Shown: in pieces, positions 26,318 to 35,894 of the stretch
Layout: every line of letters starts with the position of its first letter
Numbering within the stretch: the first letter of the stretch is position 1
Position numbers and translations under genes: made by a program
Notes under the pieces: generated by a model
What the model saw: the letters and a program-made list of their open reading frames with translations, nothing else
Databases searched by the model: none
What the model was told of the DNA's origin: nothing
Assembly: GCA_027483465.1 (NCBI GenBank)
Contig: JAIXUQ010000061.1
Coordinates: forward strand, 45,310 to 109,309
Length of the DNA stretch: 64,000 nt
Direction: 5' to 3'
From: Sphingomonadales bacterium
GTDB lineage: Bacteria > Pseudomonadota > Alphaproteobacteria > Sphingomonadales > Sphingomonadaceae

Positions 26318-27370
26318 ATGGAGCCAGCGAGACCACAGACCTTGGCGCTGACCGAACTGAACGACCGCGCGCGCGAGATTTTCCGCCAGATCGTTGATGC
26401 CTATCTGGCATCGGGCGCGCCGGTGGGCAGCCGCACCCTGTCAAAAGGCGGCGGGCTGGGCCTGTCGCCGGCCTCCATCCGCAACGTGATGCAGGATCTG
26501 GAGGAACTGGGCCTGCTTGCCGCCCCCCACACGTCGGCTGGCCGGCTGCCCACCGAACTTGGCTTGCGCATGTTTGTGGATGGCATGATGCAGGCCGCCG
26601 AGGTTTCCGAGGATGAACGCGCCAAGCTGGAGGCGGGCCTGGCCCCCGGTGTGGCCATGGAGGAGGCGCTGGCCCGCACCACCGCCGCGCTGTCGGGCCT
26701 GTCCCACTGTGCCGGGCTGGTGCTGGTGCCGTCGCGCGAACTGGTGATCCGTCAGGTCAGCTTTGTGCCGCTGTCCCCGGTCAGGGCGCTGGTGGTGTTG
26801 GTGGGTGCCGATGGCAGCGTGGAAAACCGCCTGCTCGATCTGCCGCCGGGCGTGCTGCCGACCACGCTGGAAGCCGCCGCCAACTATATCACCACGCGGC
26901 TGGCCGGCCTCACCCTGGCCGAAGCCGCCCAGCGCCTGGCCAGCGAGATCGCGCATGACCGGGCGGCGCTGGATGCCCTCACCCAGAGCGCGGTGTCGGC
27001 CGGGCTCGCTGTCTGGTCGTCTGACGCGGCGGCGCGCCCCGTGCTGATCGTGCGCGGCCAGGCCAATCTCGTGGAAGGCCAGATGGACATGGACAAGGTG
27101 CGGCAATTGCTGGACGATCTGGAGGACAAGGCCGAGCTGATCCGCCTGCTGGATGGCGCGCGCGGGGCCGATGCCACCCGCATCTTCATCGGCGCCGAAA
27201 GCCGGCTGTTCTCGTTGTCGGGCTCCAGCGTGATTGCGGCACCATATCGCGGCAATGATGGCCGGGTGATCGGCGTGGTGGGGGTTATCGGGCCGACCCG
27301 GTTGAACTATGCGCGTGTCATCCCCATGGTGGACTACACCGCCCGAACATTGAGCAGATTGGTATCATGA
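26318..27370 (+). CDS. hrcA: Heat-inducible transcription repressor HrcA
   Basis: 350 residues. The N-terminal winged helix (LNDRAREIFRQIVDAYLASGAPVGSRTLSK, LSPASIRNVMQDLEELGLLAAPHTSAGRLPTE) is followed by a GAF-like domain ending SRLFSLSGSSVIAAPYR and GVIGPTRLNYARVIPMVDYTARTLSRLVS. HrcA represses chaperonin genes through CIRCE operators, helped by GroEL. Here it is translationally coupled to grpE (ATGA overlap), the usual alphaproteobacterial arrangement; groESL and dnaKJ are not in the window. Confidence 0.96.
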   Translation: MEPARPQTLALTELNDRAREIFRQIVDAYLASGAPVGSRTLSKGGGLGLSPASIRNVMQDLEELGLLAAPHTSAGRLPTELGLRMFVDGMMQAAEVSEDERAKLEAGLAPGVAMEEALARTTAALSGLSHCAGLVLVPSRELVIRQVSFVPLSPVRALVVLVGADGSVENRLLDLPPGVLPTTLEAAANYITTRLAGLTLAEAAQRLASEIAHDRAALDALTQSAVSAGLAVWSSDAAARPVLIVRGQANLVEGQMDMDKVRQLLDDLEDKAELIRLLDGARGADATRIFIGAESRLFSLSGSSVIAAPYRGNDGRVIGVVGVIGPTRLNYARVIPMVDYTARTLSRLVS

Positions 27371-27900
27371 GCGACGTGACCGAAAACAACGAACAGCCCG
27401 AAACCGCCGAAAGCCCGGAGGCCACCGAAAGCCAGCTGGATCTGGCCGAGGCGCTGCTGGCCAAGGACCAGGAGATCGCCGAGCTGAAGGACCGCGTGAT
27501 GCGGGCGCTGGCCGATGTGGAGAACACCCGCCGCCGGCTGGAGCGCGACAAGGCCGATGCCATCCAATATGCCGTCACCGGCTTTGCCCGCGAAATGCTG
27601 GCGGTGGCCGACAATCTGCGCCGCGCGGTGGCCGCGCTGCCGGCCGAGGGTTTTGAGCAGGTGCGCACCGGCATCGAGGCGACCGAGCGTGAACTGCTGG
27701 CGATCTTTGGCCGCCAGAACATCGCCCGCATCGAAGTGACCAGCGGCGAACCGCTGGATCCCAACCGCCACCAGGCGATGATCGAGGTGCCGAGCGAATT
27801 TGACGCCGGCACGGTGGTGGCCGAACTGGCCAGCGGCTGGACGATCCGCGACCGGCTGCTGCGCCCCGCCATGGTGAGCGTGGCGCGCGCCCCCGATTGA
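27367..27900 (+). CDS. grpE: Nucleotide exchange factor GrpE
   Basis: 177 residues. An acidic, probably disordered N-terminus rich in Glu and Pro leads into a long coiled coil (LAKDQEIAELKDRVMRALADVENTRRRLERDKADA). The beta-wing head follows with QNIARIEVTSGEPLDPNRHQAMIEVPS and SGWTIRDRLLRPAMVSVA. It releases ADP from DnaK. Its start overlaps the hrcA stop. Confidence 0.96.
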   Translation: MSDVTENNEQPETAESPEATESQLDLAEALLAKDQEIAELKDRVMRALADVENTRRRLERDKADAIQYAVTGFAREMLAVADNLRRAVAALPAEGFEQVRTGIEATERELLAIFGRQNIARIEVTSGEPLDPNRHQAMIEVPSEFDAGTVVAELASGWTIRDRLLRPAMVSVARAPD

Positions 27901-27910
27901 GCGCGCCGGC

Positions 27911-28831
27911 TCAGCCGCCGGGCAGGAATTCCGGCACCGACAGATAGCGTTCGCCGGTGTCGTAGTTGAAGCCCAGCACACGGGCCGCCTTCGGCAGGTC
28001 CTTCAGCGTGATGGCGATCGCGGCGAGGGTGGCGCCCGACGAAATCCCCACCAGCATGCCTTCCTCGCGGGCGGCGCGCAGGGCCCAGGCCTTGGCGTCG
28101 CCGGCATCCACCTGCACCACGCCGTCCAGCACCGCCATGTCGAGATTCTTCGGGATGAAACCAGCGCCGATGCCCTGGATCGGGTGGGGGGAGGGGGCGC
28201 CGCCGGAAATCACCGGGCTGGCCGCCGGCTCCACCGCAAACACCTTCAGCTGCGGCCACTGCTGCTTCAGCACGCGGGCGGTGCCGCTGATATGGCCGCC
28301 GGTGCCCACGCCGGTCACCAGCGCATCGGGCGGGCTGTCGGCGAAATCGGCGATGATCTCAAGCGCGGTGGTGCGTTCGTGCACGGCGATATTGGCCGGG
28401 TTTTCAAATTGTTGCGGCATCCAGGCGCCGGGCGTGGTGGCCACGATTTCGATCGCGCGGGCAATGGCGCCGTTCATGCCCTTTTCGCGCGGGGTCAGAT
28501 CAAAGGTGGCGCCATAGGCCAGCATCAGCCGCCGCCGCTCGATCGACATCGATTCGGGCATCACCAGCACCAGCTTGTAGCCCTTCACGGCGGCCACCAT
28601 GGCCAGGCCAATGCCGGTGTTGCCGCTGGTCGGCTCCACGATGATCCCGCCGGGCTTCAGCGTGCCATCGGCTTCGGCCGCCTCCACCATGGCCAGCGCG
28701 ATGCGGTCCTTGATCGAACCGCCGGGGTTGCTGCGTTCGGATTTGATCCACACCTCGGCGGTGGGGAACAATTTGCCCATGCGCACGTGCGGCGTGCCGC
28801 CGATGGTTTCCAGGATGGTGTTGGCCTTCAT
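27911..28831 (-). CDS. cysK: Cysteine synthase A (O-acetylserine sulfhydrylase)
   Basis: 306 residues, fold-type II PLP enzyme. The PLP lysine is Lys41 in [26 protein letters not shown] binds the cofactor phosphate/carboxylate, and [16 protein letters not shown] and [10 protein letters not shown] complete the site. It makes cysteine from O-acetylserine and sulfide, a precursor for glutathione. A good ribosome site (AAAGGA, 7 bases) and a promoter lie upstream. It is convergent with grpE, 10 bp between stops. Confidence 0.95.
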   Translation of the reverse strand: MKANTILETIGGTPHVRMGKLFPTAEVWIKSERSNPGGSIKDRIALAMVEAAEADGTLKPGGIIVEPTSGNTGIGLAMVAAVKGYKLVLVMPESMSIERRRLMLAYGATFDLTPREKGMNGAIARAIEIVATTPGAWMPQQFENPANIAVHERTTALEIIADFADSPPDALVTGVGTGGHISGTARVLKQQWPQLKVFAVEPAASPVISGGAPSPHPIQGIGAGFIPKNLDMAVLDGVVQVDAGDAKAWALRAAREEGMLVGISSGATLAAIAITLKDLPKAARVLGFNYDTGERYLSVPEFLPGG

Positions 28832-28860
28832 CGGGCGTCCTTTCCGGCAGATTTTCCCTG

Positions 28861-28889
28861 TTCATACGCCGGCGCCGGCATCGCGCCAA
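28861..28889 (-). promoter_or_regulatory. Putative sigma70-type promoter of cysK
   Basis: Reading leftward, TTGGCG (28889-28884) and TATGAA (28866-28861) are exactly 17 bp apart. The predicted leader is about 25-30 nt and carries the AAAGGA ribosome site, so this gene has a conventional leader, unlike hrcA or uvrD. Confidence 0.5.
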
Positions 28890-28912
28890 TCGCCGAAAAT
28901 CTTGGTCGTGGC

Positions 28913-30157
28913 CTATCCCGGCTTCTGATCGTCGAAACGGTCAGCCCTGCGCAGCACCGGAAAGGCCCAGGCCCAGAGCAATGTGACCAGCACGGCGCCG
29001 ATGCCGCCGGCCACCACCGATGGCACCGCCCCCAGATAGCGCGCGGCCAGGCCCGATTCCATCTCGCCCAGTTCGTTGCTGGCCGAAATGAACAGGCCCG
29101 ACACGGATGAGACCCGCCCGCGCATTTCATCGGCGGTGTGCAACTGGATCAGGCTGCCGCGCACGAACACGCTGACGGCATCGGCGGCGCCCAGCACGAA
29201 CAGCGCCGCCAGGCTGAGCGGGTAGGAGGTGGACAGGCCAAACACCATGGTTGCCAGCCCAAACACCGCCACGCTGGCAAACATCACCGGGCCAACATGG
29301 CGTTTCAGCGGCCGGGTGGCCAGCAGCACCGCCACCAGCACGGCGCCGGCCGACGGCGCGGCCCGCAAGGGGCCCAGCCCTTCAACGCCAACATGCAGCA
29401 CATCGCGGGCATAGACCGGCAGCATCGCGGTGGCACCGCCCAGCAGCACGGCAAACAGATCAAGGCTGATCGCGCCCAGCAGCACCTTGTTGTGGCGCAC
29501 ATAGGCAACGCCCTCCACCAGGCTGCGCCACGGGCTCAGGGCGGCGGGCGGCGGCCGCGGCACCGGCCGGATGATCAGCAGGCAGACAAGCGTGACGGCA
29601 AAGGCGACGGCCGCCGTGCCATAGGCGGCCTCAGGCGAGACGGCATAGAGAAAGGCGCCCAGCGGCGGGCCGAGCACGGCGCCCGATTGCCAGGAAATGC
29701 TGTTCAGCGCGATCGCCTGCGGCAGCAGTTCGCGCGGCACCAGATTGGGCGCCAGCGCCGCCATCGATGGCCCCTGAAAGGCCCGGCCCACACCCAGCAG
29801 CGCCGCCACCACGAACAGCGCCGCCATCGGCACCCGGCCGGCCAGCGCATGCCAGGCCAGCACGGCGGCGCAGGCCAGTTCCAGCGCCACGGCGGCACGC
29901 GCGATGTGGCGGCGGTCCATCCGGTCGGCAATCACGCCCACCACCAGCGCCAGGCAGAACAACGGCAGGAATTGCGCCAGCCCGATCAGGCCGAGCAGCA
30001 GGGCCGCCTCATCGCGATCCATGGTTTCGCGGGCAATATCATAGACCTGCCAGCCGATGACGATCACCATCATCATGCCGGCGATGGTGGCGAAAAAGCG
30101 CGCCACCCAGAATGCCCGGTAATCGCGGATCAGCAGCGGCGGCGGAAGTTTGGGCAT
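28913..30157 (-). CDS. MFS transporter (EntS/DUF894-like exporter)
   Basis: 414 residues with 10-12 hydrophobic helices. FFATIAGMMMVIVIGWQVYDIARE at the start, the loop-2 motif GVIADRMDRRHIARAA (motif A type) and the duplicated GPLRAAPSAGAVLVAVLLATRPLKRHVG mark a two-half MFS permease of the EntS/TreV-like exporter group. The substrate is unknown; relatives export siderophores or hydrophobic drugs. No ribosome site precedes the ATG, and a promoter ends 6 bases upstream. Confidence 0.85.
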   Translation of the reverse strand: MPKLPPPLLIRDYRAFWVARFFATIAGMMMVIVIGWQVYDIARETMDRDEAALLLGLIGLAQFLPLFCLALVVGVIADRMDRRHIARAAVALELACAAVLAWHALAGRVPMAALFVVAALLGVGRAFQGPSMAALAPNLVPRELLPQAIALNSISWQSGAVLGPPLGAFLYAVSPEAAYGTAAVAFAVTLVCLLIIRPVPRPPPAALSPWRSLVEGVAYVRHNKVLLGAISLDLFAVLLGGATAMLPVYARDVLHVGVEGLGPLRAAPSAGAVLVAVLLATRPLKRHVGPVMFASVAVFGLATMVFGLSTSYPLSLAALFVLGAADAVSVFVRGSLIQLHTADEMRGRVSSVSGLFISASNELGEMESGLAARYLGAVPSVVAGGIGAVLVTLLWAWAFPVLRRADRFDDQKPG

Positions 30158-30163
30158 GGCACA

Positions 30164-30192
30164 ACGTTAGGCGGCCATGCCGGCCGGCTCAA
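30164..30192 (-). promoter_or_regulatory. Putative promoter of the MFS transporter (leaderless geometry)
   Basis: Reading leftward, TTGAGC (30192-30187) and TAACGT (30169-30164) are 17 bp apart. The ATG at 30157 follows the -10 box by 6 bases. The -35 box overlaps the last codons of uvrD. Confidence 0.5.
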
Positions 30193-32528
30193 TCGCTTTT
30201 CAGCGAGACGAAACTGTCGAGCACGCGCTTGCGGCCCGCCGCCGGGAAATCAATCTCCAGCTTGTTGCCGTCCACATGCACCACGGTGCCTTCGCCGAAC
30301 TTGCCGTGAAACACCCGGGCCCCGCGCGTGAAACCGGGCATCGGCGCCAGGCTGATGCTGCTCACCCGCGCCTCGCGCGGCGGGGCGGGCCCCCTTGGAC
30401 CAAAATCGCGCGGTCCGAAATCGCGGCTGCTGCCGAAATCCTGTTTCGCCGCCTGCCAGCCCGTGCCGCGTGCCCGGTCCCACCCCGGCCCGCGCCCGGT
30501 GCCACGCTGCACATCGGCAAAGGGATCGCCGCCGGCCAGCGCCGCCCGCCACAGGCTGGGCCCGCCGCTCAGCGTCGAGCGTTCCTCGACATGACCGGCC
30601 CCCAGTTCGGCCACGAAGCGGCTGGGCAGCGCCGCCGTCCACTGGCCATAAACCTGCCGGTTGGCGGCGTGCAGCACATGGGCGCGGATGCGCGCGCGGG
30701 TGATGCCCACATAGGCCAGCCGCCGCTCCTCCTCCAGCGCCGCGGTGCCGCCCTCGTCCAGCGCGCGCTGGCTGGGGAACACGCCTTCCTCCCAGCCGGG
30801 CAGGAAGACATGATCAAACTCCAGCCCCTTGGCGGCGTGCAGGGTCATGATGGTGATCTTCTCGCCATCGCCGGCCGCCTCATTGTCCATCACCAGCGCG
30901 ACATGCTCCAGGAACGCGGTCAGGCTGGGGTAATCGCCCATCGCCCGCACCAGTTCCTTCAGATTGTCGATGCGGCCATCGGCTTCGGTCGATTTGTCGG
31001 CCTGCCACATGGCGACATAGCCCGATTCCTCCAGCACCAGTTCGGCCAGTTCGGCATGGCCCATGCTGCCGGCCGCCTCGCGCCAGCGCGCCACATCGGT
31101 GAGGAAGGCCCGCAGCGCCCGCCGCGCCGCCGGGGTGAGTTCATCGCCCTGCGCCACCAGCTCGGCCGCGCGTGACAGCGGCCGGCCCAGGCTGCGCGCC
31201 GCGGCGTGCAGCGTCGCCATCGCCTTGTCCCCCAGCCCGCGCTTGGGCACGTTGACGATGCGTTCAAAGGCCAGCGCATCGTCGGGCGAATTGACCAGCC
31301 GCAGATAGGCCAGCGCATCGCGGATTTCGGCCCGTTCATAAAAACGGAAACCGCCAACGATGCGATAGGGCAGGCCGATGGCGATGAAGCGGTCTTCAAA
31401 CAGGCGGGTCTGGAACTGGGCGCGCACCAGGATCGCCATGTCATTGAGCGAAACACCCTCGCGGCCCAGCCGTTCGGCCTCGTCGCCCACCAGCCGGGCT
31501 TCCTCCGGCCCGTCCCACACGCCGGTCACCGCCACCTTCTCGCCATGGCTGTGCGCGGTGAACAGCGATTTGCCCAGCCGGCCGCGGTTGTGGGCGATCA
31601 GATGGTTGGCGGCGGCCAGGATATGCGGGGTGGAGCGGTAATTCTCCTCCAGCCGGATCAGCCGGGCGCCGGGAAAATCCTGTTCAAAGCGCAGGATATT
31701 GGCCACCTCCGCGCCGCGCCAGCTGTAGATCGACTGGTCATCATCGCCCACGCAGGCGATGTTGTGGCGTTCGTCCACCAGCGCCTTCAGCCATTGATAC
31801 TGGGCGCTGTTGGTGTCCTGATATTCGTCCACCATCACATAGCGGAAGCGGCTGCGATAATCGGCCTGCACATCGGGGTGGCGGGCAAAGATCGTCAGCA
31901 TGTGCAGCAACAGATCGCCGAAATCACAGGCGTTCAGCGCCACTAGCCGCTCCTGGTAGCGGGCATAGAGCGCGGCGCCGCCGCCCTTCGCGCCATCGGC
32001 AAAGGCATGGCTTTCGCCCGGCGGCACCTGTTCGGGCAGCAGGCCACGGTTCTTCCAGCGGTCGATCAGGCTGGCCAGCTGCTTGGCCGGCCAGCGTTTC
32101 TCGTCCAGCCCGGCCTCCGCCACCACCTGTTTCAACAGACGCAGCTGGTCATCGGTATCGAGGATGGTGAACTGCGGGTTCAGCCCCACCAGCCCGGCAT
32201 GGCGGCGCAGCATGCGGGCCGACAGGGCGTGGAACGTGCCCAGCCAGGGCAGGCCTTCGGCCATGCCGCCCAGCAACAGCTCGGTGCGGTGGCGCATCTC
32301 GCGCGCGGCCTTGTTGGTGAAGGTGACGGCCAGCACCTGCGACGGCCAGGCCAGGCGATTGAACAGGATGTGCGCCAGCCGCGCCGTGAGCGCCTTGGTC
32401 TTGCCGGTGCCCGCCCCGGCGAGTATCAGCACAGGGCCCTCCGTGGTCGTCACCGCTTCGGCCTGCGCCGGATTGAGGCCGGCCAGCCAGGGCGGGATCG
32501 CCGAATCATTCGGGTGAGCAGGCAGCAT
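30189..32528 (-). CDS. uvrD: ATP-dependent DNA helicase UvrD/PcrA
   Basis: 779 residues, SF1A helicase. Motifs: Q-motif/Walker A LNPAQAEAVTTTEGPVLILAGAGTGKT, AVTFTNKAAREM (Ia), VDEYQDTN (Walker B), VGDDDQSIYSWRGA (III), LEENYRSTPHIL (IV), MTLHAAKGLEFDHVFLPGWEEGVFP (V) and EEERRLAYVGITRAR (VI). The C-terminal MPGFTRGARVFHGKFGEGTV segment is the RNA-polymerase-binding Tudor-like tail of PcrA/UvrD. It unwinds DNA in nucleotide-excision and mismatch repair. The longer upstream frame is not coding: a promoter and no ribosome site immediately precede the ATG at 32528. Confidence 0.95.
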   Translation of the reverse strand: MLPAHPNDSAIPPWLAGLNPAQAEAVTTTEGPVLILAGAGTGKTKALTARLAHILFNRLAWPSQVLAVTFTNKAAREMRHRTELLLGGMAEGLPWLGTFHALSARMLRRHAGLVGLNPQFTILDTDDQLRLLKQVVAEAGLDEKRWPAKQLASLIDRWKNRGLLPEQVPPGESHAFADGAKGGGAALYARYQERLVALNACDFGDLLLHMLTIFARHPDVQADYRSRFRYVMVDEYQDTNSAQYQWLKALVDERHNIACVGDDDQSIYSWRGAEVANILRFEQDFPGARLIRLEENYRSTPHILAAANHLIAHNRGRLGKSLFTAHSHGEKVAVTGVWDGPEEARLVGDEAERLGREGVSLNDMAILVRAQFQTRLFEDRFIAIGLPYRIVGGFRFYERAEIRDALAYLRLVNSPDDALAFERIVNVPKRGLGDKAMATLHAAARSLGRPLSRAAELVAQGDELTPAARRALRAFLTDVARWREAAGSMGHAELAELVLEESGYVAMWQADKSTEADGRIDNLKELVRAMGDYPSLTAFLEHVALVMDNEAAGDGEKITIMTLHAAKGLEFDHVFLPGWEEGVFPSQRALDEGGTAALEEERRLAYVGITRARIRAHVLHAANRQVYGQWTAALPSRFVAELGAGHVEERSTLSGGPSLWRAALAGGDPFADVQRGTGRGPGWDRARGTGWQAAKQDFGSSRDFGPRDFGPRGPAPPREARVSSISLAPMPGFTRGARVFHGKFGEGTVVHVDGNKLEIDFPAAGRKRVLDSFVSLKSD

Positions 32529-32535
32529 GTGTGAA

Positions 32536-32564
32536 CAAGTATGGAACAAATGCGCTGCTGCCAA
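32536..32564 (-). promoter_or_regulatory. Putative promoter of uvrD (leaderless geometry)
   Basis: Reading leftward, TTGGCA (32564-32559) and TACTTG (32541-32536) are exactly 17 bp apart. The ATG at 32528 lies 7 bases after the -10 box, so transcript and coding sequence would begin together. Confidence 0.55.
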
Positions 32565-32655
32565 GCCATTCCCCGCCCGCGTTGAGCCGATGTGATTCAA
32601 CAGGATGACGAAGCCGCCGTTTCTTCCTGTTGAAAACCAACATGCGGGAGTGGAC

Positions 32656-35004
32656 ATGTCCGCCATGCTCAATCCGCCGGTGAAGGTGGCGCGCGATCTT
32701 GGCTGGCGCCAGACAATCGGCCTGGGCCAGACTGACGACGGCTTCTGGGCCGGCGTGCGCGGCCAGCAGCTCAACCTGCTGGGCGCGGCCATCCCGTTCA
32801 ATCTTGGCCTGTTGATCATCAACGTGGCGGTGGTGCTGGCGGTGTTTCGCGGCAGCGTGCCCCTGGCGGCGCTGGCGCCCTGGCTGGCCGGCATTGCCGC
32901 GCTGCTGGGCATGTGGGCCTGGCGCGGCTTTTCGCGGCGGCGCACCGGGCCGCCGCCCACGGCCACCGAAGGCCGGTTCTGGCGGGTGACCGCCGAAATC
33001 TTCGCCTTTGGCCTGTGCTGGGCCGGGCTGTTGTTCGCGTTGCTGCCGGCGCTGCCTGCCGATGGCCAGGCGGTGCTGGTGATCTTCTCGCTGGTGTTCA
33101 TGGGCGCCATCAGCAACGGTGCCCTGTCGATGCCGGTGGCGGTGCTGGGCGTGGTGGCGATGATCGGCGGGGCGATGTGGCTGGCGCTGCCGCCGGGTGC
33201 GCCGCTGGATCATCCGCTGGTGGCGCTGGGCCTGATCAGCTTTGCCATGATCAAGCTGCGCGCCTCGCTGGCCAACACCTATCAGACGATGGCGCGGCTG
33301 AAGAGCGATGCCGATCTGACCGAGCAGGGCGAGGTGGTGCGCCTGCTGCTCAATGAATATGAGGCCAACGGGTCGGACTGGCTGCTGGAACTGGATGGGG
33401 ACGGGCGCATCACCCATGTGACGCCGCGCTTTGCCGATGTGGCGCGGCGCAAGCGCACCGAATTGCTGGGCCAGCCGCTGCTCAGCCTGATCGATCCCAC
33501 CCAGGGCGGCGCGGCGGCGGTGGCGCTCGGCCACGCGCTGCGCGATTGCCTGCCGTTCCGCGATCTGGTGGTGCCGGTGCCGCTGGGCCGCGATCTGCGC
33601 TGGTGGGCGCTGTCGGGCTCGCCCAAGCAGGACAATGACGGCCGCTTCACCGGCTTTCGCGGCGTGGGCCGCGATGTGACCGAGGTGCGCCGCAGCCAGG
33701 AACGCATCGCCCAACTGGCGCGCTTCGATCCGCTCACCGGGCTGGCCAACCGCGCCCTGTTCCGCGAAACGCTGGAAGATGTGGTGGAAAAGGCCTGCCT
33801 GATGCAGCGGCCGGCCGCGCTTCTGTTTGTCGATCTGGATCGCTTCAAGGCGGTGAATGACGGCTTTGGCCATGCCGCCGGCGATCTGTTGCTGCGCCAG
33901 GTGGCACAGCGGCTGCAGGCGGTGGTGAAGGGCAGCGCCACCATCGCCCGGCTGGGCGGCGACGAATTCGGCATCCTGATGCCCGATGGCGCCGGTGATC
34001 AGCCGGAAAAGCTGGCGATGCGCATCGTCAAGGAACTGGCGCGGCCGTTCCCGATGGGCAGCACCGGCCGCAGCGGCGTGGTGGTGGGCGCTTCGGTGGG
34101 CTGGGCGCGGGTGCCCGATGATGCCACCACGCCGGAAAGCCTGCTGCGCTGCGCCGATCTTGCACTGTATCAGGTGAAGGGCGAAGGCCGCGGCGCTGCC
34201 CGCCAATATTCGGCCGAAATGGCCCGCGCCGCCGAGCATCGCCGCCGGCTGGAAGCCGATCTGGCCGGCGCGCTGGAGCAGGAGCAGCTGGCCATCCTGT
34301 TCCAGCCGGTGGTGGATGCCGCCGATGAACGCATCACCGGGTTCGAGGCGCTGCTGCGCTGGCACCATCCCGAACTGGGCCTGATCCCGCCGCTGGATTT
34401 CATCCCCATCGCCGAGGATACCGGCCTGATCGTGCCGATCGGTGACTGGGTGATTGACCGGGCGCTGGCCTGGGCGTCGCGCTGGCCGGCGCATGTGAAG
34501 GTCGCGGTCAATCTTTCGGCGGTGCAGATGGATGATACCGATCTGCCGGCACGCATCGCCGCCGCGCTGGCCCGCCACGCCGTGCCGGCCGAACGGCTGG
34601 AACTGGAGATCACCGAAAGCCTGGTGCTGGCCGACAAGCCTTCCGTGCAGCAGGTGCTGGCGGAGCTGACCGGGCTGGGCGTGAATTTCGCGCTGGATGA
34701 TTTCGGCACCGGCTATTCGGCGCTGGGCACGCTGCAAAAGGCCAGTTTCAGCCGCATCAAGATCGATCGCAGCTTTGTGAAACGCGCCACCGCAATGGGC
34801 GATGAAGCCAGCGCCATCATCCAGGCCATCGTGCGGCTGGCCGCCAGCCTGGACATGGAAACCACCGCCGAAGGCACCGAAACCCGCGCCGCCTTCGAAT
34901 TGTGCCGCGATCTGGGCTGCACCCAGGTGCAGGGCTATCTGTTTGGCCGGCCGATGTCGCCGGAACAGGCGACCGCGCTGGTGGGCGGCCTCACATCCGC
35001 CTGA
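32656..35004 (+). CDS. Membrane-bound PAS-GGDEF-EAL cyclic-di-GMP protein
   Basis: 782 residues from the ATG at 32656 (GGGAG six bases upstream). Five to six membrane helices lie at about 40-200. A PAS domain follows (YEANGSDWLLELDGDGRITHVTPRFADVARR, about 230-340). The GGDEF domain keeps GGDEF at 434-438, preceded by FDPLTGLANRALF. The EAL domain keeps EAL at 564-566, with LEITESLV, DDFGTGYSAL and IKIDRSFV. Both catalytic motifs are intact, so synthesis and hydrolysis of cyclic di-GMP are both possible. It is divergent from uvrD, and a sensory role at the membrane is inferred. Confidence 0.93.
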   Translation: MSAMLNPPVKVARDLGWRQTIGLGQTDDGFWAGVRGQQLNLLGAAIPFNLGLLIINVAVVLAVFRGSVPLAALAPWLAGIAALLGMWAWRGFSRRRTGPPPTATEGRFWRVTAEIFAFGLCWAGLLFALLPALPADGQAVLVIFSLVFMGAISNGALSMPVAVLGVVAMIGGAMWLALPPGAPLDHPLVALGLISFAMIKLRASLANTYQTMARLKSDADLTEQGEVVRLLLNEYEANGSDWLLELDGDGRITHVTPRFADVARRKRTELLGQPLLSLIDPTQGGAAAVALGHALRDCLPFRDLVVPVPLGRDLRWWALSGSPKQDNDGRFTGFRGVGRDVTEVRRSQERIAQLARFDPLTGLANRALFRETLEDVVEKACLMQRPAALLFVDLDRFKAVNDGFGHAAGDLLLRQVAQRLQAVVKGSATIARLGGDEFGILMPDGAGDQPEKLAMRIVKELARPFPMGSTGRSGVVVGASVGWARVPDDATTPESLLRCADLALYQVKGEGRGAARQYSAEMARAAEHRRRLEADLAGALEQEQLAILFQPVVDAADERITGFEALLRWHHPELGLIPPLDFIPIAEDTGLIVPIGDWVIDRALAWASRWPAHVKVAVNLSAVQMDDTDLPARIAAALARHAVPAERLELEITESLVLADKPSVQQVLAELTGLGVNFALDDFGTGYSALGTLQKASFSRIKIDRSFVKRATAMGDEASAIIQAIVRLAASLDMETTAEGTETRAAFELCRDLGCTQVQGYLFGRPMSPEQATALVGGLTSA

Positions 35005-35021
35005 GGCGGGCAGCAGCAAAA

Positions 35022-35049
35022 GGGGGCGCACCATCGCTGGCGCGCCCCC
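35022..35049 (-). terminator. Rho-independent terminator of the outer-membrane barrel gene
   Basis: GGGGGCGC (35022-35029) pairs with GCGCCCCC (35042-35049) around a 12-base loop. Read on the minus strand, the stem is followed by TTTT, fitting termination of the leftward gene ending at 35075. It may also serve the rightward GGDEF-EAL gene. A second small hairpin (TGATCGGC-gg-GCCGATCA, 35060-35077) overlaps the stop codon. Confidence 0.6.
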
Positions 35050-35074
35050 CGGCAGTGATTGATCGGCGGGCCGA

Positions 35075-35815
35075 TCAGAAGGTCATGCCGATGCTCATCT
35101 TGTAGAAATCGCCGGTGTTGTCCTTGTCCAGATCGGCGCCGGCGGTGAAGCGGGCGAAGAAGCCCTTGGGCAGGGTGAACTGCACATAGCCGCCCAGCCA
35201 TTCATAGACCTTGCTGGAACGCCCGCGGGCCACACGGCTGTTGGACAGAAGTTCGTAGTGCGGGCCAAACGAGACGACGCTGGAGGCCTTGTAGCCGATG
35301 TTGAACCAAGTGTGCAGGAAGTCGTTGGCGCCGGCCAGATTGCGATTGCGCAGGGCAGCGTAATAGCCGCCATAATATTCGGCCTCGACCTTGTCCCCGC
35401 TGTAGTTGACGGTCAGGCTCGGCACGATCCCGTCACCAAAGGCCGCGCCGCGCGCCGTGCCGACACCGCGCGCCCCGCCCGACAGCAGCGAACCGTTGGT
35501 GATGCCGATCTGCGGCTTGATGATCAGGCCTTCACTCGGCCGGAAGGCGGCGCCCACGCCGAATTCGGTCCACAGATTGCCGCCGGTGCCGCCAAGGCCG
35601 AAGCTCGGGCGGGTCCAGAAGGTGCCGTAAAAGCTGAAGTCGACCTTTTCATTCACCGGCACGAGGCCGTTGAACGACGGGTTGAAACCAAAGAAACTGT
35701 CTTGGTTCATGGTCACGGTGTAGCTGGCGTCGCGGGCCGCCACGGGCGCCGAAGCAACCAGGCCAACAGCCAGAGCAGCGAGAGCAATACCACGGGTCAT
35801 CATTGACTTGGTCAT
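35075..35815 (-). CDS. Outer-membrane beta-barrel protein of unknown function (DUF6733-like)
   Basis: 246 residues from 35815; an in-frame ATG at 35836 is a possible longer start with GGAGG upstream. The signal peptide (RGIALAALAVGLVASAPVAA) is followed by alternating amphipathic strands with many Tyr, Gly and Phe: SYTVTMNQDSFFGFNPSF, VDFSFYGTFWTRPSFGLGG, WTEFGVGAAFRPSEGLIIKPQIGITNG, VEAEYYGGYYAAL. It ends DKDNTGDFYKMSIGMTF, with the terminal Phe typical of barrels inserted by BamA. The pattern resembles DUF6733, from memory. Cargo unknown; a cluster of TGTCAC boxes upstream suggests specific regulation. Confidence 0.75.
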   Translation of the reverse strand: MTKSMMTRGIALAALAVGLVASAPVAARDASYTVTMNQDSFFGFNPSFNGLVPVNEKVDFSFYGTFWTRPSFGLGGTGGNLWTEFGVGAAFRPSEGLIIKPQIGITNGSLLSGGARGVGTARGAAFGDGIVPSLTVNYSGDKVEAEYYGGYYAALRNRNLAGANDFLHTWFNIGYKASSVVSFGPHYELLSNSRVARGRSSKVYEWLGGYVQFTLPKGFFARFTAGADLDKDNTGDFYKMSIGMTF

Positions 35816-35894
35816 CGGGAAAAACCTTTCGCGCATGTGAATCCATCCTCCCCGGTGGAGCGCAATTCTTTATAATTCATAGAACATCTTGCAA